Source: Bin80 sp965209015
GTDB taxonomy: Bacteria; Bacteroidota; Rhodothermia; Rhodothermales; Bin80
NCBI GenBank assembly: GCA_965209015.1
Contig: OZ242367.1
Span: 3,038,001 to 3,102,000, forward strand
DNA: 64,000 nt
Direction of reading: 5' to 3'
The notes beneath the pieces are model-generated. The model worked only from the letters and a program-made list of their open reading frames with translations. It was not told where the DNA came from and searched no databases. Positions 1 to 9,249 of the stretch are shown here, piece after piece. Made by a program: the position numbers and the translations under genes. The number at the start of each line of letters is the position of its first letter. Position 1 is the first letter of the stretch.

Positions 1-1
1 T

Positions 2-1837
2 TTCTGGGATCACGGAACATTGATCAAAAGCTACGAACGGTTAGGAGGTCATTTGCAAAAAGATGGGGCCTGGTTTGCCGTCTGGGCACCCAATGCAGAC
101 ATGGTCAGTGTGATTGGTGATTTCAACGAATGGAATCCAGAGATGCACCCCATGCAGCGAACCGGAAGCGGCTGCTGGGAATGTTTCGTGCCTCATGCTT
201 CATCAGGGCAGCGGTACAAGTACCGAATTCATCGCGGTTTGTATGTAGCCGATAAGTGTGATCCCTATGCAGTTCAAATGGAACCACCCGAATCTCAGGG
301 AAGCAATGTACAAGGGCTCTCCGCAGTCCTGAATCCGCTGTCGTACAAATGGAATGATCATGAATGGCTGGAGCAGCGCGATGGGACCGCCACGCTCGGG
401 AAACCAATATCCATCTATGAGGTCCACCTTGGATCCTGGAGACATAAAGGCTATGGTTCATCTCTATCCTATCAAGAAGTTGCTGTCGCGCTTGCGGATC
501 ATGTCAGCAATCTAGGATTTACGCATGTTGAACTCCTTCCGGTGGCTGAACATGCGTTTTATGGATCTTGGGGATATCAGGTGATCGGCTATTATTCTCC
601 AACGTACCGATTCGGTTCTCCTGAGGATCTGATGTTCTTGATTGATACACTACATCAACGGGGCATTGGGGTCATCGTGGACTGGGTCCCTGCCCACTTT
701 GCCACTGATCCACAGGGACTCGTCTTCTATGATGGATCCACCCTGTATGAGTATGATGACCCAAAAATGCGTTATCACCCCGACTGGGGTACCTATATCT
801 TTGACTACGGCAAGGCCGGCGTACAAAACTTTCTCATCTCAAACGCGCTCTTCTGGATAGACAAGTATCATGTGGACGCGTTACGAGTGGATGCCGTTGC
901 CTCCATGCTGTACCGGGATTACTCTCGGGATGAATGGGCTCCAAATATCTACGGTGAGCGTGAAAATCTGGAAGCAATTGATCTTCTCAAGCGAACGAAT
1001 GAGGCCGTTTACTCCCATTTTCCAGGGGCCTTCACGATTGCAGAGGAATCCACTGCCTTTCGCGGGGTTTCTGCCCCAACCTATGACCATGGGCTGGGCT
1101 TCATGTACAAATGGAATATGGGCTGGATGAATGATGTGCTCGCTTACATGCAGGAAGATCCGGTGCATCGCAAGTATCACCATAACCGGTTGACGTTTTC
1201 CTTTGTATATGCTTTTAGTGAACATTATATTCTCCCACTTTCCCACGACGAGGTGGTTCATGGCAAGGGCTCTCTCTGGGACCGTATGCCGGGAGATGAG
1301 TGGCAAAAAGCAGCAAACTACCGGCTTCTTCTTGGACACATGTTCGGCCATCCCGGCAAAAAGATGCTCTTTATGGGGACCGAATTTGCCTCAACACAGG
1401 AATGGAATCATGACCATCCCCTAAACTGGGATTTAGCCGGCCACCCATTACATAGTGGGATCCTCCGTCTCGTGCAAGATTTGAATTCTTTGTATTTGGA
1501 GTGTTCGGCCCTCTGGAATGATGGGCCTGAGGGCTGGTCATGGGTCGGCGAACATATTGATGATTCAATCCTGATCTATGAGCGTAAGCAGGGCTCCGAG
1601 AGTATTGTGTTTGCCCTGAACTTGACTCCCGTTCCACGCCACAATTTTCGAATCGGAGTCCGTGAAGAGGGGGGGTGGAACGAACGTCTCAACAGTGATG
1701 CAACTCTTTATGGTGGGAGTGGCATGGGAAACATGGGACGGACTGAAAGTATGCCGGTTCCCTACCATGATCGTCCTGCCAGTATCGTAGTCGTTCTCCC
1801 TCCACTCACTTTTCTGGTGTTGCAGAAAGATTCATGA
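2..1837 (+). CDS. glgB: 1,4-alpha-glucan branching enzyme, 5' end outside window
   Basis: This enzyme makes alpha-1,6 branches in glycogen by transferring cleaved alpha-1,4 segments, and acts in the cytoplasm. The frame is open to the left edge: codons from base 2 read FWDHGTL and run into the conserved IKSYERLGGH segment, so the TTG at 20 is not the real start and the gene is 5'-truncated by the window. Counting from that TTG, residues 1-100 form the CBM48 (early-set) domain and the rest a GH13 barrel. All four GH13 boxes are visible: DWVPAHF, LRVDAV with the nucleophile Asp near 291, AEEST with the acid/base Glu near 342, and LSHDEVVHG with the stabilising Asp near 410. A C-terminal all-beta domain follows. 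The stop is TGA, 7 bases before the next possible ATG. Family assignment is firm. Confidence 0.95.
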   Translation, partial: FWDHGTLIKSYERLGGHLQKDGAWFAVWAPNADMVSVIGDFNEWNPEMHPMQRTGSGCWECFVPHASSGQRYKYRIHRGLYVADKCDPYAVQMEPPESQGSNVQGLSAVLNPLSYKWNDHEWLEQRDGTATLGKPISIYEVHLGSWRHKGYGSSLSYQEVAVALADHVSNLGFTHVELLPVAEHAFYGSWGYQVIGYYSPTYRFGSPEDLMFLIDTLHQRGIGVIVDWVPAHFATDPQGLVFYDGSTLYEYDDPKMRYHPDWGTYIFDYGKAGVQNFLISNALFWIDKYHVDALRVDAVASMLYRDYSRDEWAPNIYGERENLEAIDLLKRTNEAVYSHFPGAFTIAEESTAFRGVSAPTYDHGLGFMYKWNMGWMNDVLAYMQEDPVHRKYHHNRLTFSFVYAFSEHYILPLSHDEVVHGKGSLWDRMPGDEWQKAANYRLLLGHMFGHPGKKMLFMGTEFASTQEWNHDHPLNWDLAGHPLHSGILRLVQDLNSLYLECSALWNDGPEGWSWVGEHIDDSILIYERKQGSESIVFALNLTPVPRHNFRIGVREEGGWNERLNSDATLYGGSGMGNMGRTESMPVPYHDRPASIVVVLPPLTFLVLQKDS

Positions 1838-1898
1838 TGTATTTATGCATCCTATTCTAATCAACACCGTACCAATGCAATATTTATTCTCACATAAG

Positions 1899-4292
1899 AT
1901 GAACCTTTTTCTGATGAAGTTTTCGTCCCTTTTGCTGCTCTTGGCACTTCCCTTTGCAGCTGCACATGCACAAATTAATGCCTTCGGTCTCTCGTCTGAG
2001 ATCGCTCATCATTCCCTTTTCGTAGGGCATCCTGTACCATCTGATCAAGATCCAGGAGTGGTCTACATTTATCAACAACCTGAGGATGGAGAAAGCTGGG
2101 AGGTTGTCGGCGAACTCATGGCATCCGATGCTATGGCCGGAGATATGTTCGGTTATAAGATTGTTACGAGCGGAGACCACCTAGCCATCGCTGCTCCATC
2201 CCTTGAAGGGAATGGCGGAGCCATTTACCTCTTTACTCACAATCAAGAATCTGGTAACTGGGAAGAAATCGCCAAGCTGTCTGGAACGACCGAATCTCCC
2301 ATTGGTGGGAGCATTGCTTTTTCGGAGTCCCTGTTAGTTTCGGGTGGCAGGGTTGGTCTTGACTCTACGAGTACCGTTACAGTTTTCAGACGGACGGACG
2401 AAGGATTTGTACCATCTGCTACCCTAACACCTGATGAGCCAGAGACTAGTGACTTATTCGGTGCAGCGGTCGGAATTGCAGCAAATGGAACTATCTATGT
2501 CGGTGCTCCTGGTTCCGATGAAGGTGCTGGAGTTATCTACCATTTTACTGAGCATGAAGATGGTTGGCACGGAGAGGAAGTTCTTCGTGGAAGTGCTGAG
2601 CGCATCAACGGGATTGCCTTGGGTACTCACATGCAAGTCCTTGACGACTCTCAGCTCCTGATTGGTGCCCCTGGGATTATTCCCAATGTGCAGCCTGCCG
2701 GTCCCCCTCCTCCAGGTAAGCTGGTCTGGGCGCTAGCCGGATCCGCGGCGGTTGAAGTGTTGCAAGTGCTTGATACTGATTCGGTTGATACTGATTTTTT
2801 TGGCTTCGGATTTAGTGCTCATAACTCAACCCTACTGGCAGGCATCCCTCTTGAAAATAGCCAAGCAGGATCGGTATGGATATATGAACTTGATGTAGAT
2901 TCGATGCAATGGAGCAAAATGGGAGAACTTAATCCAGGAGAAGGGGATACGCTTTTTGGGATGGTCATCTCTTTCTCTGACCACTTGGGAATTGTAAGTG
3001 CACCCGCCTCAAACCTTGGCAAAGGGACTGTTCGTGTAGTCCAAATGGATACTGAATCCGGGGAGTGGACCCAAAGCAATGCCTTGAAAACCGGTAAAGA
3101 ACTTGTTCTCCTCTCAAGCGGATCTATGGACTGCACCGATGGAGTTGCCGGTCAGTTTGATTGTGGCAATGTAGACCTTTTATCCTTTATGACCGTGGAG
3201 GACTTAGGTGGATCCGAGGGGGTCCATACCAATGATATCTGGGGTTGGGTAGATCCCGAAACGAATCGCGAATACGCCTTGGTGGGTCGCAGTAATGGTA
3301 CCTCCTTCGTGGATATTACCGATCCGTCCAATCCAATCTTGAAAGGAGACCTGCCACTTACCGAAGGTGCCGACTCGGCCCCTTGGCGCGATATAAAAGT
3401 CTATTCAAATCATGCATTTATTGTGGCCGACAATGCAGGAGAGCATGGTATGCAGGTCTTTGACTTAACCCATCTGCGGCAGGAGAGTGATGGGCCCGTT
3501 ACCTATTCACACGATGCCCACTATGATGGTATCGCGAGTGCTCACAATGTCGTGATCAACGAAGAGTCTGGGTTCGCCTATGTGGTGGGAAGTAGCGGTG
3601 GTGGTGAAACCTGTGGAGGAGGACTACACATGGTTGACATTCGTAATCCTCTCGCTCCACAATTTGCTGGTTGCTTTGCCGATCCATCTACGGGCCGTCA
3701 GGGTACAGGCTACTCGCATGATGCGCAGTGCGTCATCTATGAAGGGCCAGATACTGAACACACAGGCAAAGAGATTTGCTTTAACTCAAATGAGACTGCA
3801 CTGAGCATCTCGGATGTGACCGATAAAGAGAACCCGGTTGCTCTATCTGCCGCTGAGTACCCAAATGTGGCCTACTCACATCAGGGCTGGGTCACAGATG
3901 ACTTTGAATACTTCTACATGAATGATGAACTGGATGAATTGCAGGAAAGAGTTGTTGGGACTCGCACGCTCATTTGGGACATCACGGACTTAGATGATCC
4001 CCAATTGGTGAAGGAGTTCATGTCGGAGAATCTATCCAGTGACCATAACTTGTATGTTCAGGGGGATGTGATGTACCAGTCAAATTATAAAAGCGGTCTG
4101 CGCATTTTTGATATCAGCGATCGTGCAAATCCCGTAGAGATTGGCTTTTTTGACACCTATCCCGAAGGTACAGATCAGCCTGGATTTGAAGGATCATGGA
4201 GCAATTACCCCTACTTCCCCAGTGGTACCATCGTTGTTACCAGTATCAATGAGGGGCTATTCGTTGTTCGAAAACAGAATGTTGACATTTAG
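1899..4292 (+). CDS. exported choice-of-anchor B family protein with FG-GAP-like N-terminal propeller
   Basis: The frame opens with an ATG at 1845. The ATG at 1899 is preferred because it directly precedes a classical signal peptide (MNLFLMKF, then a Leu/Ala-rich core, cut after AHAQ). The first ~400 residues are repeated FG-GAP/integrin-like blades with phrases such as DMFGYKI, DLFGAAV and TLFGMVI. After a Cys-containing linker (CTDGVAGQFDCGNVDLLSF), the second half is a typical choice-of-anchor B propeller of LVIVD-type blades (DITDPSNPILKGDLPL, HDAQCVIYEGPDTEH, SWSNYPYFPSG). Family members are surface or secreted; their biochemical function is unknown. The next gene starts 11 bases later and the one after that overlaps it, so three exported propeller proteins are probably co-transcribed. 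No C-terminal T9SS domain is obvious despite the family name. Confidence 0.85.
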   Translation: MNLFLMKFSSLLLLLALPFAAAHAQINAFGLSSEIAHHSLFVGHPVPSDQDPGVVYIYQQPEDGESWEVVGELMASDAMAGDMFGYKIVTSGDHLAIAAPSLEGNGGAIYLFTHNQESGNWEEIAKLSGTTESPIGGSIAFSESLLVSGGRVGLDSTSTVTVFRRTDEGFVPSATLTPDEPETSDLFGAAVGIAANGTIYVGAPGSDEGAGVIYHFTEHEDGWHGEEVLRGSAERINGIALGTHMQVLDDSQLLIGAPGIIPNVQPAGPPPPGKLVWALAGSAAVEVLQVLDTDSVDTDFFGFGFSAHNSTLLAGIPLENSQAGSVWIYELDVDSMQWSKMGELNPGEGDTLFGMVISFSDHLGIVSAPASNLGKGTVRVVQMDTESGEWTQSNALKTGKELVLLSSGSMDCTDGVAGQFDCGNVDLLSFMTVEDLGGSEGVHTNDIWGWVDPETNREYALVGRSNGTSFVDITDPSNPILKGDLPLTEGADSAPWRDIKVYSNHAFIVADNAGEHGMQVFDLTHLRQESDGPVTYSHDAHYDGIASAHNVVINEESGFAYVVGSSGGGETCGGGLHMVDIRNPLAPQFAGCFADPSTGRQGTGYSHDAQCVIYEGPDTEHTGKEICFNSNETALSISDVTDKENPVALSAAEYPNVAYSHQGWVTDDFEYFYMNDELDELQERVVGTRTLIWDITDLDDPQLVKEFMSENLSSDHNLYVQGDVMYQSNYKSGLRIFDISDRANPVEIGFFDTYPEGTDQPGFEGSWSNYPYFPSGTIVVTSINEGLFVVRKQNVDI

Positions 4293-4303
4293 AGAGGCAA
4301 CGC

Positions 4304-5662
4304 TTGATGATGAAGAGACATCTGTCTTCTTGTATTGCACTATTTCTCACTGTCATCGGGGGGAGTGTTCAGGCGCAATCCACATCGCTGCATTTCAATG
4401 ATCATGTACTGCCGGTCATTCAGGAAAAATTTGCACCTCTTCTGGAACGAGAAACTGGGCTATCCCTTGATTCATGGGATACAATCCTTGCAGGGTCGGA
4501 TCATGGGGAAATTGTAATTCCCTACGATCCAGACGGTAGTTTGCTCATCCGTCTGGCTACGAAACTCTCCCGTGAAGATTCTCTGAGCATCCATGCTACA
4601 CATGTGTCCGAAGGAGATCTCTCCCTTGTGCGATCATGGATTGAGCAAGGAGCGCCGAATGATGATGGACGCATTGCCTACTCAGACTCCTCCAATCTTT
4701 TGTATGCCTGTATCCAAGGTGCTGCCAAGATTGCCGTTATTGATATGGATACAAATCTGGTCATTCAAACGATAGACCTAAGGGAGTTGGGATTCACTGC
4801 TGACTCGAGGCCGCATCATGTTGCAGTTGAACCCGACGGATCTGCGTTCTACGTATCTCTGATCGGGGATGACCGAGTGCTCAAATTCAATCAACAGAAT
4901 GAACTGATTGATCAGATTGCATTTGAGCGACCGGGGATGTTGGTCGTTAGTCCTACTGACAGTCTCTTGTTTGTGGGGCGTTCAATGAAAGCGGTCAATC
5001 CACCTCAACGAATCGGAATCGTTGAACGTGATCGGATGAGGATAGAAGAGTTAGACGTATTTTTCCCACGTCCTCATGCACTCGCCACAGATCCGACAGG
5101 AACGTATATCTATGTGGCCAGTCTCGCGGAAAATCGTATGGCTACCGTAGATCATGTAGCAGAAATTCCAGAATTGCAGTCCATTGAGGGGGATACGCAC
5201 ACACTGGTACAATTTGCTGTCTCTCCTGATGGCCAAACGATGGTCGTTGGAGGACAACTCACCGGAGAATTTTTCTTCTTTGATACATCCGATCCTTCCG
5301 TTCCAACTTTGGATACATCTATTCAAGTCGGAATGGCACCTTGGCATCCTGTATTCAGTCCAGATGGCAACTTCGTCTGGTTCGGTAATAAAATGGGGGA
5401 TCGGGCAACCGTTGTAGATGTTGCTCAGCGCGCCGTTGCTGCAACGATTGAAGGACTTGCAGAGCCTCACGGCGCCGCCATCTCACCGGATGGAGGTACT
5501 GTGTATATTTCCAATAACAATCTCAAGGGAGCCTATCATGGTCGCTACACATGGCAGGATGGTTATCTTCCAGGGGTCATTGCGGTCATTGACACCAATA
5601 CACGTGAAATCACAAGGATGCTTGAAGTGGGTCCAAATCCCACTGGTCTGGGGACTCGTTAG
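4304..5662 (+). CDS. exported YVTN/YncE-type beta-propeller with heme-less cytochrome-like N-terminal domain
   Basis: The signal peptide is residues 1-25 (MMMKRH, hydrophobic core, VQAQ). Residues ~30-125 follow the pattern of planctomycete-type c-type cytochrome domains: HVLPVIQEKF, LSLDSWDTILAG, IPYDPDGSLLIRL and finally LVRSWIEQGAPND. The heme motif CxxCH, expected right after VIQEKF, is missing, and the domain has no Cys. The rest is a propeller of YVTN-like blades (AVIDMDTNLVIQTIDL, HHVAVEPDGSAFYVSLIGDD, HGAAISPDGGTVYISNNN), so the protein is probably periplasmic or outer-surface. It sits 11 bases after the choice-of-anchor B gene and overlaps the FG-GAP lipoprotein gene. Binding or scaffold roles are guesses. 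The propeller call is firm; the cytochrome-relic call rests on pattern similarity only. Confidence 0.8.
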   Translation: MMMKRHLSSCIALFLTVIGGSVQAQSTSLHFNDHVLPVIQEKFAPLLERETGLSLDSWDTILAGSDHGEIVIPYDPDGSLLIRLATKLSREDSLSIHATHVSEGDLSLVRSWIEQGAPNDDGRIAYSDSSNLLYACIQGAAKIAVIDMDTNLVIQTIDLRELGFTADSRPHHVAVEPDGSAFYVSLIGDDRVLKFNQQNELIDQIAFERPGMLVVSPTDSLLFVGRSMKAVNPPQRIGIVERDRMRIEELDVFFPRPHALATDPTGTYIYVASLAENRMATVDHVAEIPELQSIEGDTHTLVQFAVSPDGQTMVVGGQLTGEFFFFDTSDPSVPTLDTSIQVGMAPWHPVFSPDGNFVWFGNKMGDRATVVDVAQRAVAATIEGLAEPHGAAISPDGGTVYISNNNLKGAYHGRYTWQDGYLPGVIAVIDTNTREITRMLEVGPNPTGLGTR

Positions 5663-7478
5663 AAGCCGTGCACTTCTTGGTCTTGTCTTCCTGTTTTTGG
5701 CTGGCTGCGCGAGCACGCAAACCACGAGACTGGACTTACCGTCCTTCCCTCCGTCTTACACGCAGGACGTCTATGGGATTGAAGTAATCGGGAGAGACGG
5801 TGATCGCCTTGATCATCCATTCCATGGTGGATTTAACCTTCCCAGACCCCAACTGGTGGACATTGATGCAGATTTGGATCTTGATCTGTTTATTCAAGAA
5901 TTGACAGGTCATGTCAAGTTCTTTGAAAACGTAGGTACCCCCACCGCTCCTTCCTTCACTTGGCGTAGTGACCAATACCTTGGTCTTGATGTCGGTGAAT
6001 GGTATCGGTTCCTTGATCTGGATCAGGACGGCGACTATGATTTGATTGGCGAAACAACGTTCAGTTATGTGCGACTTTTCCGCAACGAAGGGACACCAAC
6101 CTCTCCATCCTTTGCTGCCCCTATGGACTCGTTACGAGATGCGGAAGGGATCCCTCTTTTCATGGACCGCCAAAATATTCCCGCGATTACGGACTTGGAC
6201 TGTGACGGGTTGCTGGACCTGCTTATTGGCCGTGTGAGTGGTACAGTATTGCACTATGAATCGGTTGGTGCGGATGAATTGGGGCTTCCAAGATTTCAGT
6301 TAATAACCGACCGATTTGAGGATATTGAGATTATTGGGATGTTTGCAACCCTACATGGAGCGAATGCATTGTCATTCCACGACATTGATCAGGACGGAGA
6401 TCAGGATCTTTTTTGGGGGGATTTTTTTGAGGCTGGGATCTTGCTTATTTCCAATACGGGAACCTGTGCAGAACCGAATCTACGCAATGAACCAATTGCT
6501 TATCCTCCCAATAGCCCGATCAAGACCAGTGGCTACAACTCAGTCCAATTCGCTGATCTTGACGGCAATGGGATTTCGGAGTTGATCTTTGGTGTCTTGG
6601 GCGGCGCATTCAACCCGAGTAAGTCCGCGGTAGAGAACCTCTATCATATAGATCCTACACCTGAGGGATTTGAAGTGAGAACGAAAACCCTACTTTCTGG
6701 AATTGATGTTGGGGCAGACTCTTATCCTGTATTCGCGGATTTGGATGGTGACGGGGATCAGGATCTATTGATTTCCAACAAGATTTCCACCCAAGATTTT
6801 GATACTGGGACGATTCATTATTTCGAAAATGTGTCAGTTTCTGGACAATTGAGTTGGCAGGAGCGCGATCCACTTGACATTGGAGGACACTACAACCTAG
6901 CACCTGCGGTGGCTGACTTAGATGCGGACGGAGATCTTGATATGCTGGTTGGGACTTGGAACAAGGGAAGTCTCTATTTCAGGAATGATGGAACCCCACA
7001 GGTGCCGAATTTTGTACAGGATGAGAGCAAAACGGTGGTTTTGACTCGGGGCAGCAACAGTACTCCGGCTTTGGTGGATATTGATGCGGATGGTGACCTG
7101 GACCTATTTATTGGCGAATCTTCGGGAGATCTGAATTTTTATCGCAACAATGGTTCTCTCGGTTCACCTCAATTTGACCTGATCAGCGACAAATTTGAGG
7201 ATATTGATGTTGGGCGGCGAAGCGTTCCCCGTTTTGCTGACTTGGATGGAGATGGAGATCAGGATCTAATTTTGGGGCGAGAGATTGAGGGAGTGGTCGT
7301 CTACATGAACGAGGGTACCCCCACTCAACCACGATTTGTTGAATCTATTCCCCTGCCCGCTTCTTTCCCAATCCTTGCCGTCCCTGCATTCATAGATATT
7401 GACCGTGACGGAGACCTTGATTTATTCAGTGGCGGCCTCGGAGGGGGGATGCTATTTTTCCGCAATACCCAATTCTAA
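5622..7478 (+). CDS. FG-GAP/VCBS repeat lipoprotein
   Basis: The open frame reaches back to 5418, inside the preceding gene. The likely start is the TTG at 5622, preceded by AAGGA at 5614-5618. It gives a lipoprotein signal (MKWVQIPLVWGLVRSRALLG, then LVFLFLAGC) with the lipobox Cys about 28 residues in. The mature protein is built of VCBS/FG-GAP repeats, each with a Ca-binding-like loop such as DIDADLDLDLF, DLDQDGDYDL, DIDQDGDQDLF, DLDGDGDQDLI and DIDRDGDLDLF, followed by phrases like FFENVGTPTAPSF. At least eight repeats fill ~550 residues, which predicts a beta-propeller. It overlaps the previous gene by 41 bases, consistent with translational coupling. Function is probably adhesion or ligand binding at the surface. 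The start could instead be the CTG at 5643. Confidence 0.8.
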   Translation: MKWVQIPLVWGLVRSRALLGLVFLFLAGCASTQTTRLDLPSFPPSYTQDVYGIEVIGRDGDRLDHPFHGGFNLPRPQLVDIDADLDLDLFIQELTGHVKFFENVGTPTAPSFTWRSDQYLGLDVGEWYRFLDLDQDGDYDLIGETTFSYVRLFRNEGTPTSPSFAAPMDSLRDAEGIPLFMDRQNIPAITDLDCDGLLDLLIGRVSGTVLHYESVGADELGLPRFQLITDRFEDIEIIGMFATLHGANALSFHDIDQDGDQDLFWGDFFEAGILLISNTGTCAEPNLRNEPIAYPPNSPIKTSGYNSVQFADLDGNGISELIFGVLGGAFNPSKSAVENLYHIDPTPEGFEVRTKTLLSGIDVGADSYPVFADLDGDGDQDLLISNKISTQDFDTGTIHYFENVSVSGQLSWQERDPLDIGGHYNLAPAVADLDADGDLDMLVGTWNKGSLYFRNDGTPQVPNFVQDESKTVVLTRGSNSTPALVDIDADGDLDLFIGESSGDLNFYRNNGSLGSPQFDLISDKFEDIDVGRRSVPRFADLDGDGDQDLILGREIEGVVVYMNEGTPTQPRFVESIPLPASFPILAVPAFIDIDRDGDLDLFSGGLGGGMLFFRNTQF

Positions 7479-7513
7479 AATTCTGTCACCTATTTGGTTA
7501 GAGATCTTGGAAA

Positions 7514-7592
7514 TCTCTGAACCCACCCATAAATCCAGTTCAGGAGGCGATTCGTTCTTGATTCATACATGGGACTCTTTGAGGTTCAGAGA
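7514..7592. repeat. 10-bp inverted repeat pair between the lipoprotein gene and the IS
   Basis: TCTCTGAACC at 7514-7523 is matched in reverse complement by GGTTCAGAGA at 7583-7592, leaving about 60 bases between the arms. No T-run follows, so a standard terminator is unlikely. It may be a remnant of an older insertion or a chance match. Confidence 0.3.
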
Positions 7593-7621
7593 TAGGAGAC
7601 TGTTCAAAGGCTAAACTTTTA

Positions 7622-8941
7622 GGCTCTTCGCACTTAAGAGTGGGTTAATTGATTTCGGTAGCCTTCTGGATACATATCTAACCCTCCGAGATAGAAGTAA
7701 ATCGCAGTGGCGAACCGCTGTTTATTTCGGTATCCCCGGGCACGGACCTTGATGCTTTTGATCCTACTATTGATGCTTTCCGCTGGCCCATTGCTGACTT
7801 TGAGAACGATGGCATTGATGATCCCCCATAGATGTTTTTTGACGGTCTTCGCGGCCTCTTTCATGGGAGCAAGTCTACAGCGCATGGCCCAACTCAACCA
7901 GCGCGTCCAACCTTTGCGTGCCCACGTTCGACTCTTATAGTGCCAGAGTCTCTGGGACAGATCTTTGATTGCCCAAGCCCGAGCCGTTCTCAGCGAACTC
8001 TTCTTTAACGCTTGGAATCGTTTCTTTTGCTTGACTGACATATTCTGCGGATTGGTCAGCCATACATACTTGGTCCCTGTGAGATCCAGACTCCCTTCCT
8101 TCCGTAATTCTCGATTCTCCTGTTTCCGAACTTTATCTACTGCACCTCCTATATATCTGGCTACATGAAAGCGATCAAATGCAATCTTTGTTTCTGCGTC
8201 AGGAACCCATTTGAGTGTAGCGGAAATGAACGCGGGCCACATATCCATACTCAAGCTTTTGAGAGCTTTCAGTTGCGCAGGGGAACGAGAAGCATAATAG
8301 CTTTCCAGACTTTCTTTCTTCCGTTCATCCGCGACATGCAATACATGCCCCGTTTTCGGATTCCCCACTATCGTAACGTAGTTGTGCCCTTTTGTAAAGG
8401 CAATTTCATCCACACAGATGTGTTCCGTCTTCTCTTCCTCTCTACGAGCAAGCCCTCGCTTGACCGCACGTTCCATGATATTGGAGATCATTCTCCAACT
8501 CACCTTCAGTCGAGTTGCCACCGTGGATAGACTGCCAGCATCCTTGGACCAGTCAATCACACGCGCCTCAAATCCGGTCGTAAACTGCACCCGCACATCC
8601 GCCCATGGCACCGATACCGTCTTGATCCCATGCTCCGAACACTGCACGCGAGGAACCCTCGCTACCACATGCGTGTGATAGTCACAGATTCGCGTATGAC
8701 GCCACTTCCGACGACGATGATCGTAACCCGGACAGGCCTTCCCACACTCGGGACAACGTAACACCAAATCCTCTGAATAGATGACATGGATCTCCGCCGT
8801 CAACTCCTCGGAATCATAGGTGATCTCCGATACCTCCCACGAAGAGCCTATACCGAAGAGCTCACTAAGATCTTGAATTTGTATCGCCATGAATCGATCA
8901 ATTGGTTGATTAGTTAATGAAAATGGAGCGTGTATCTACCC
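7622..8941 (-). mobile_element. ISL3-type insertion sequence, tentative ends
   Basis: The left end GGCTCTTCGCAC begins at 7622 and the transposase stop lies inside it. The right end, read inward from 8941, is GGGTAGATACAC. Both fit a loose GGxT...CAC pattern of ISL3-type ends but share only about half their bases. The flanking 8-mers (AACTTTTA and ATAAAATA) are AT-rich but do not match, so no target duplication is visible. The ends are therefore approximate; the IS family call rests on the transposase. Confidence 0.45.
7634..8890 (-). CDS. ISL3 family transposase
   Basis: A 418-residue DDE transposase that appears intact. An N-terminal zinc-binding region (LRCPECGKACPGYDH, then VPRVQCSEHG) is followed by a helix-turn-helix region. 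The DDE catalytic core has Asp in CVDEIAFTKGHNY, Asp in SMDMWPAF and Glu in NGPAESINSRIK. The length fits ISL3 transposases (~400-430). The start is an ATG beginning MAIQIQDL. It is transcribed opposite to the upstream operon and stands alone, as is usual for ISL3 elements. No frameshift or internal stop is seen, so the element may be recently active. Confidence 0.93.
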   Translation of the reverse strand: MAIQIQDLSELFGIGSSWEVSEITYDSEELTAEIHVIYSEDLVLRCPECGKACPGYDHRRRKWRHTRICDYHTHVVARVPRVQCSEHGIKTVSVPWADVRVQFTTGFEARVIDWSKDAGSLSTVATRLKVSWRMISNIMERAVKRGLARREEEKTEHICVDEIAFTKGHNYVTIVGNPKTGHVLHVADERKKESLESYYASRSPAQLKALKSLSMDMWPAFISATLKWVPDAETKIAFDRFHVARYIGGAVDKVRKQENRELRKEGSLDLTGTKYVWLTNPQNMSVKQKKRFQALKKSSLRTARAWAIKDLSQRLWHYKSRTWARKGWTRWLSWAMRCRLAPMKEAAKTVKKHLWGIINAIVLKVSNGPAESINSRIKSIKVRARGYRNKQRFATAIYFYLGGLDMYPEGYRNQLTHS

Positions 8942-9249
8942 ATAAAATAAACATCAAAATCGACTCTGAACCTAATCCATCTCATGACCGTTCATCCTAA
9001 TTCTGTGGCCTTGCCCACTTAAAAAGCTGTAGACCCAACTTTTAAAGATTGACAAACGAACCTTTCGCTGGGCAAACCCATTCATTCCCCCGAATTCCCA
9101 TGTAGAGTCCTCGGGGAAATGGGTGCACTTCAGCAGAGTTGGTCCCCTGATTGTCTGGACAGATTCTAGAGACAACTCCATAACCTTATCTCAAATAATT
9201 ATTTTTTGGATTGAGTTAATCCTCATGCCTCCGCTTGGACTTCGCGAGT
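8942..9249. other. intergenic region without recognised gene
   Basis: Between the IS and the 3' end of the first giant gene I see no supported gene. A 69-codon minus-strand frame (8972-9181) has no recognisable features. No clear terminator for the giant gene was found; the AT-rich stretch at 9195-9215 has only weak pairing. Confidence 0.4.

Noticed and set aside
8972..9181. 69-codon minus-strand frame between IS and giant gene
   Set aside because: No recognisable features and no start context.
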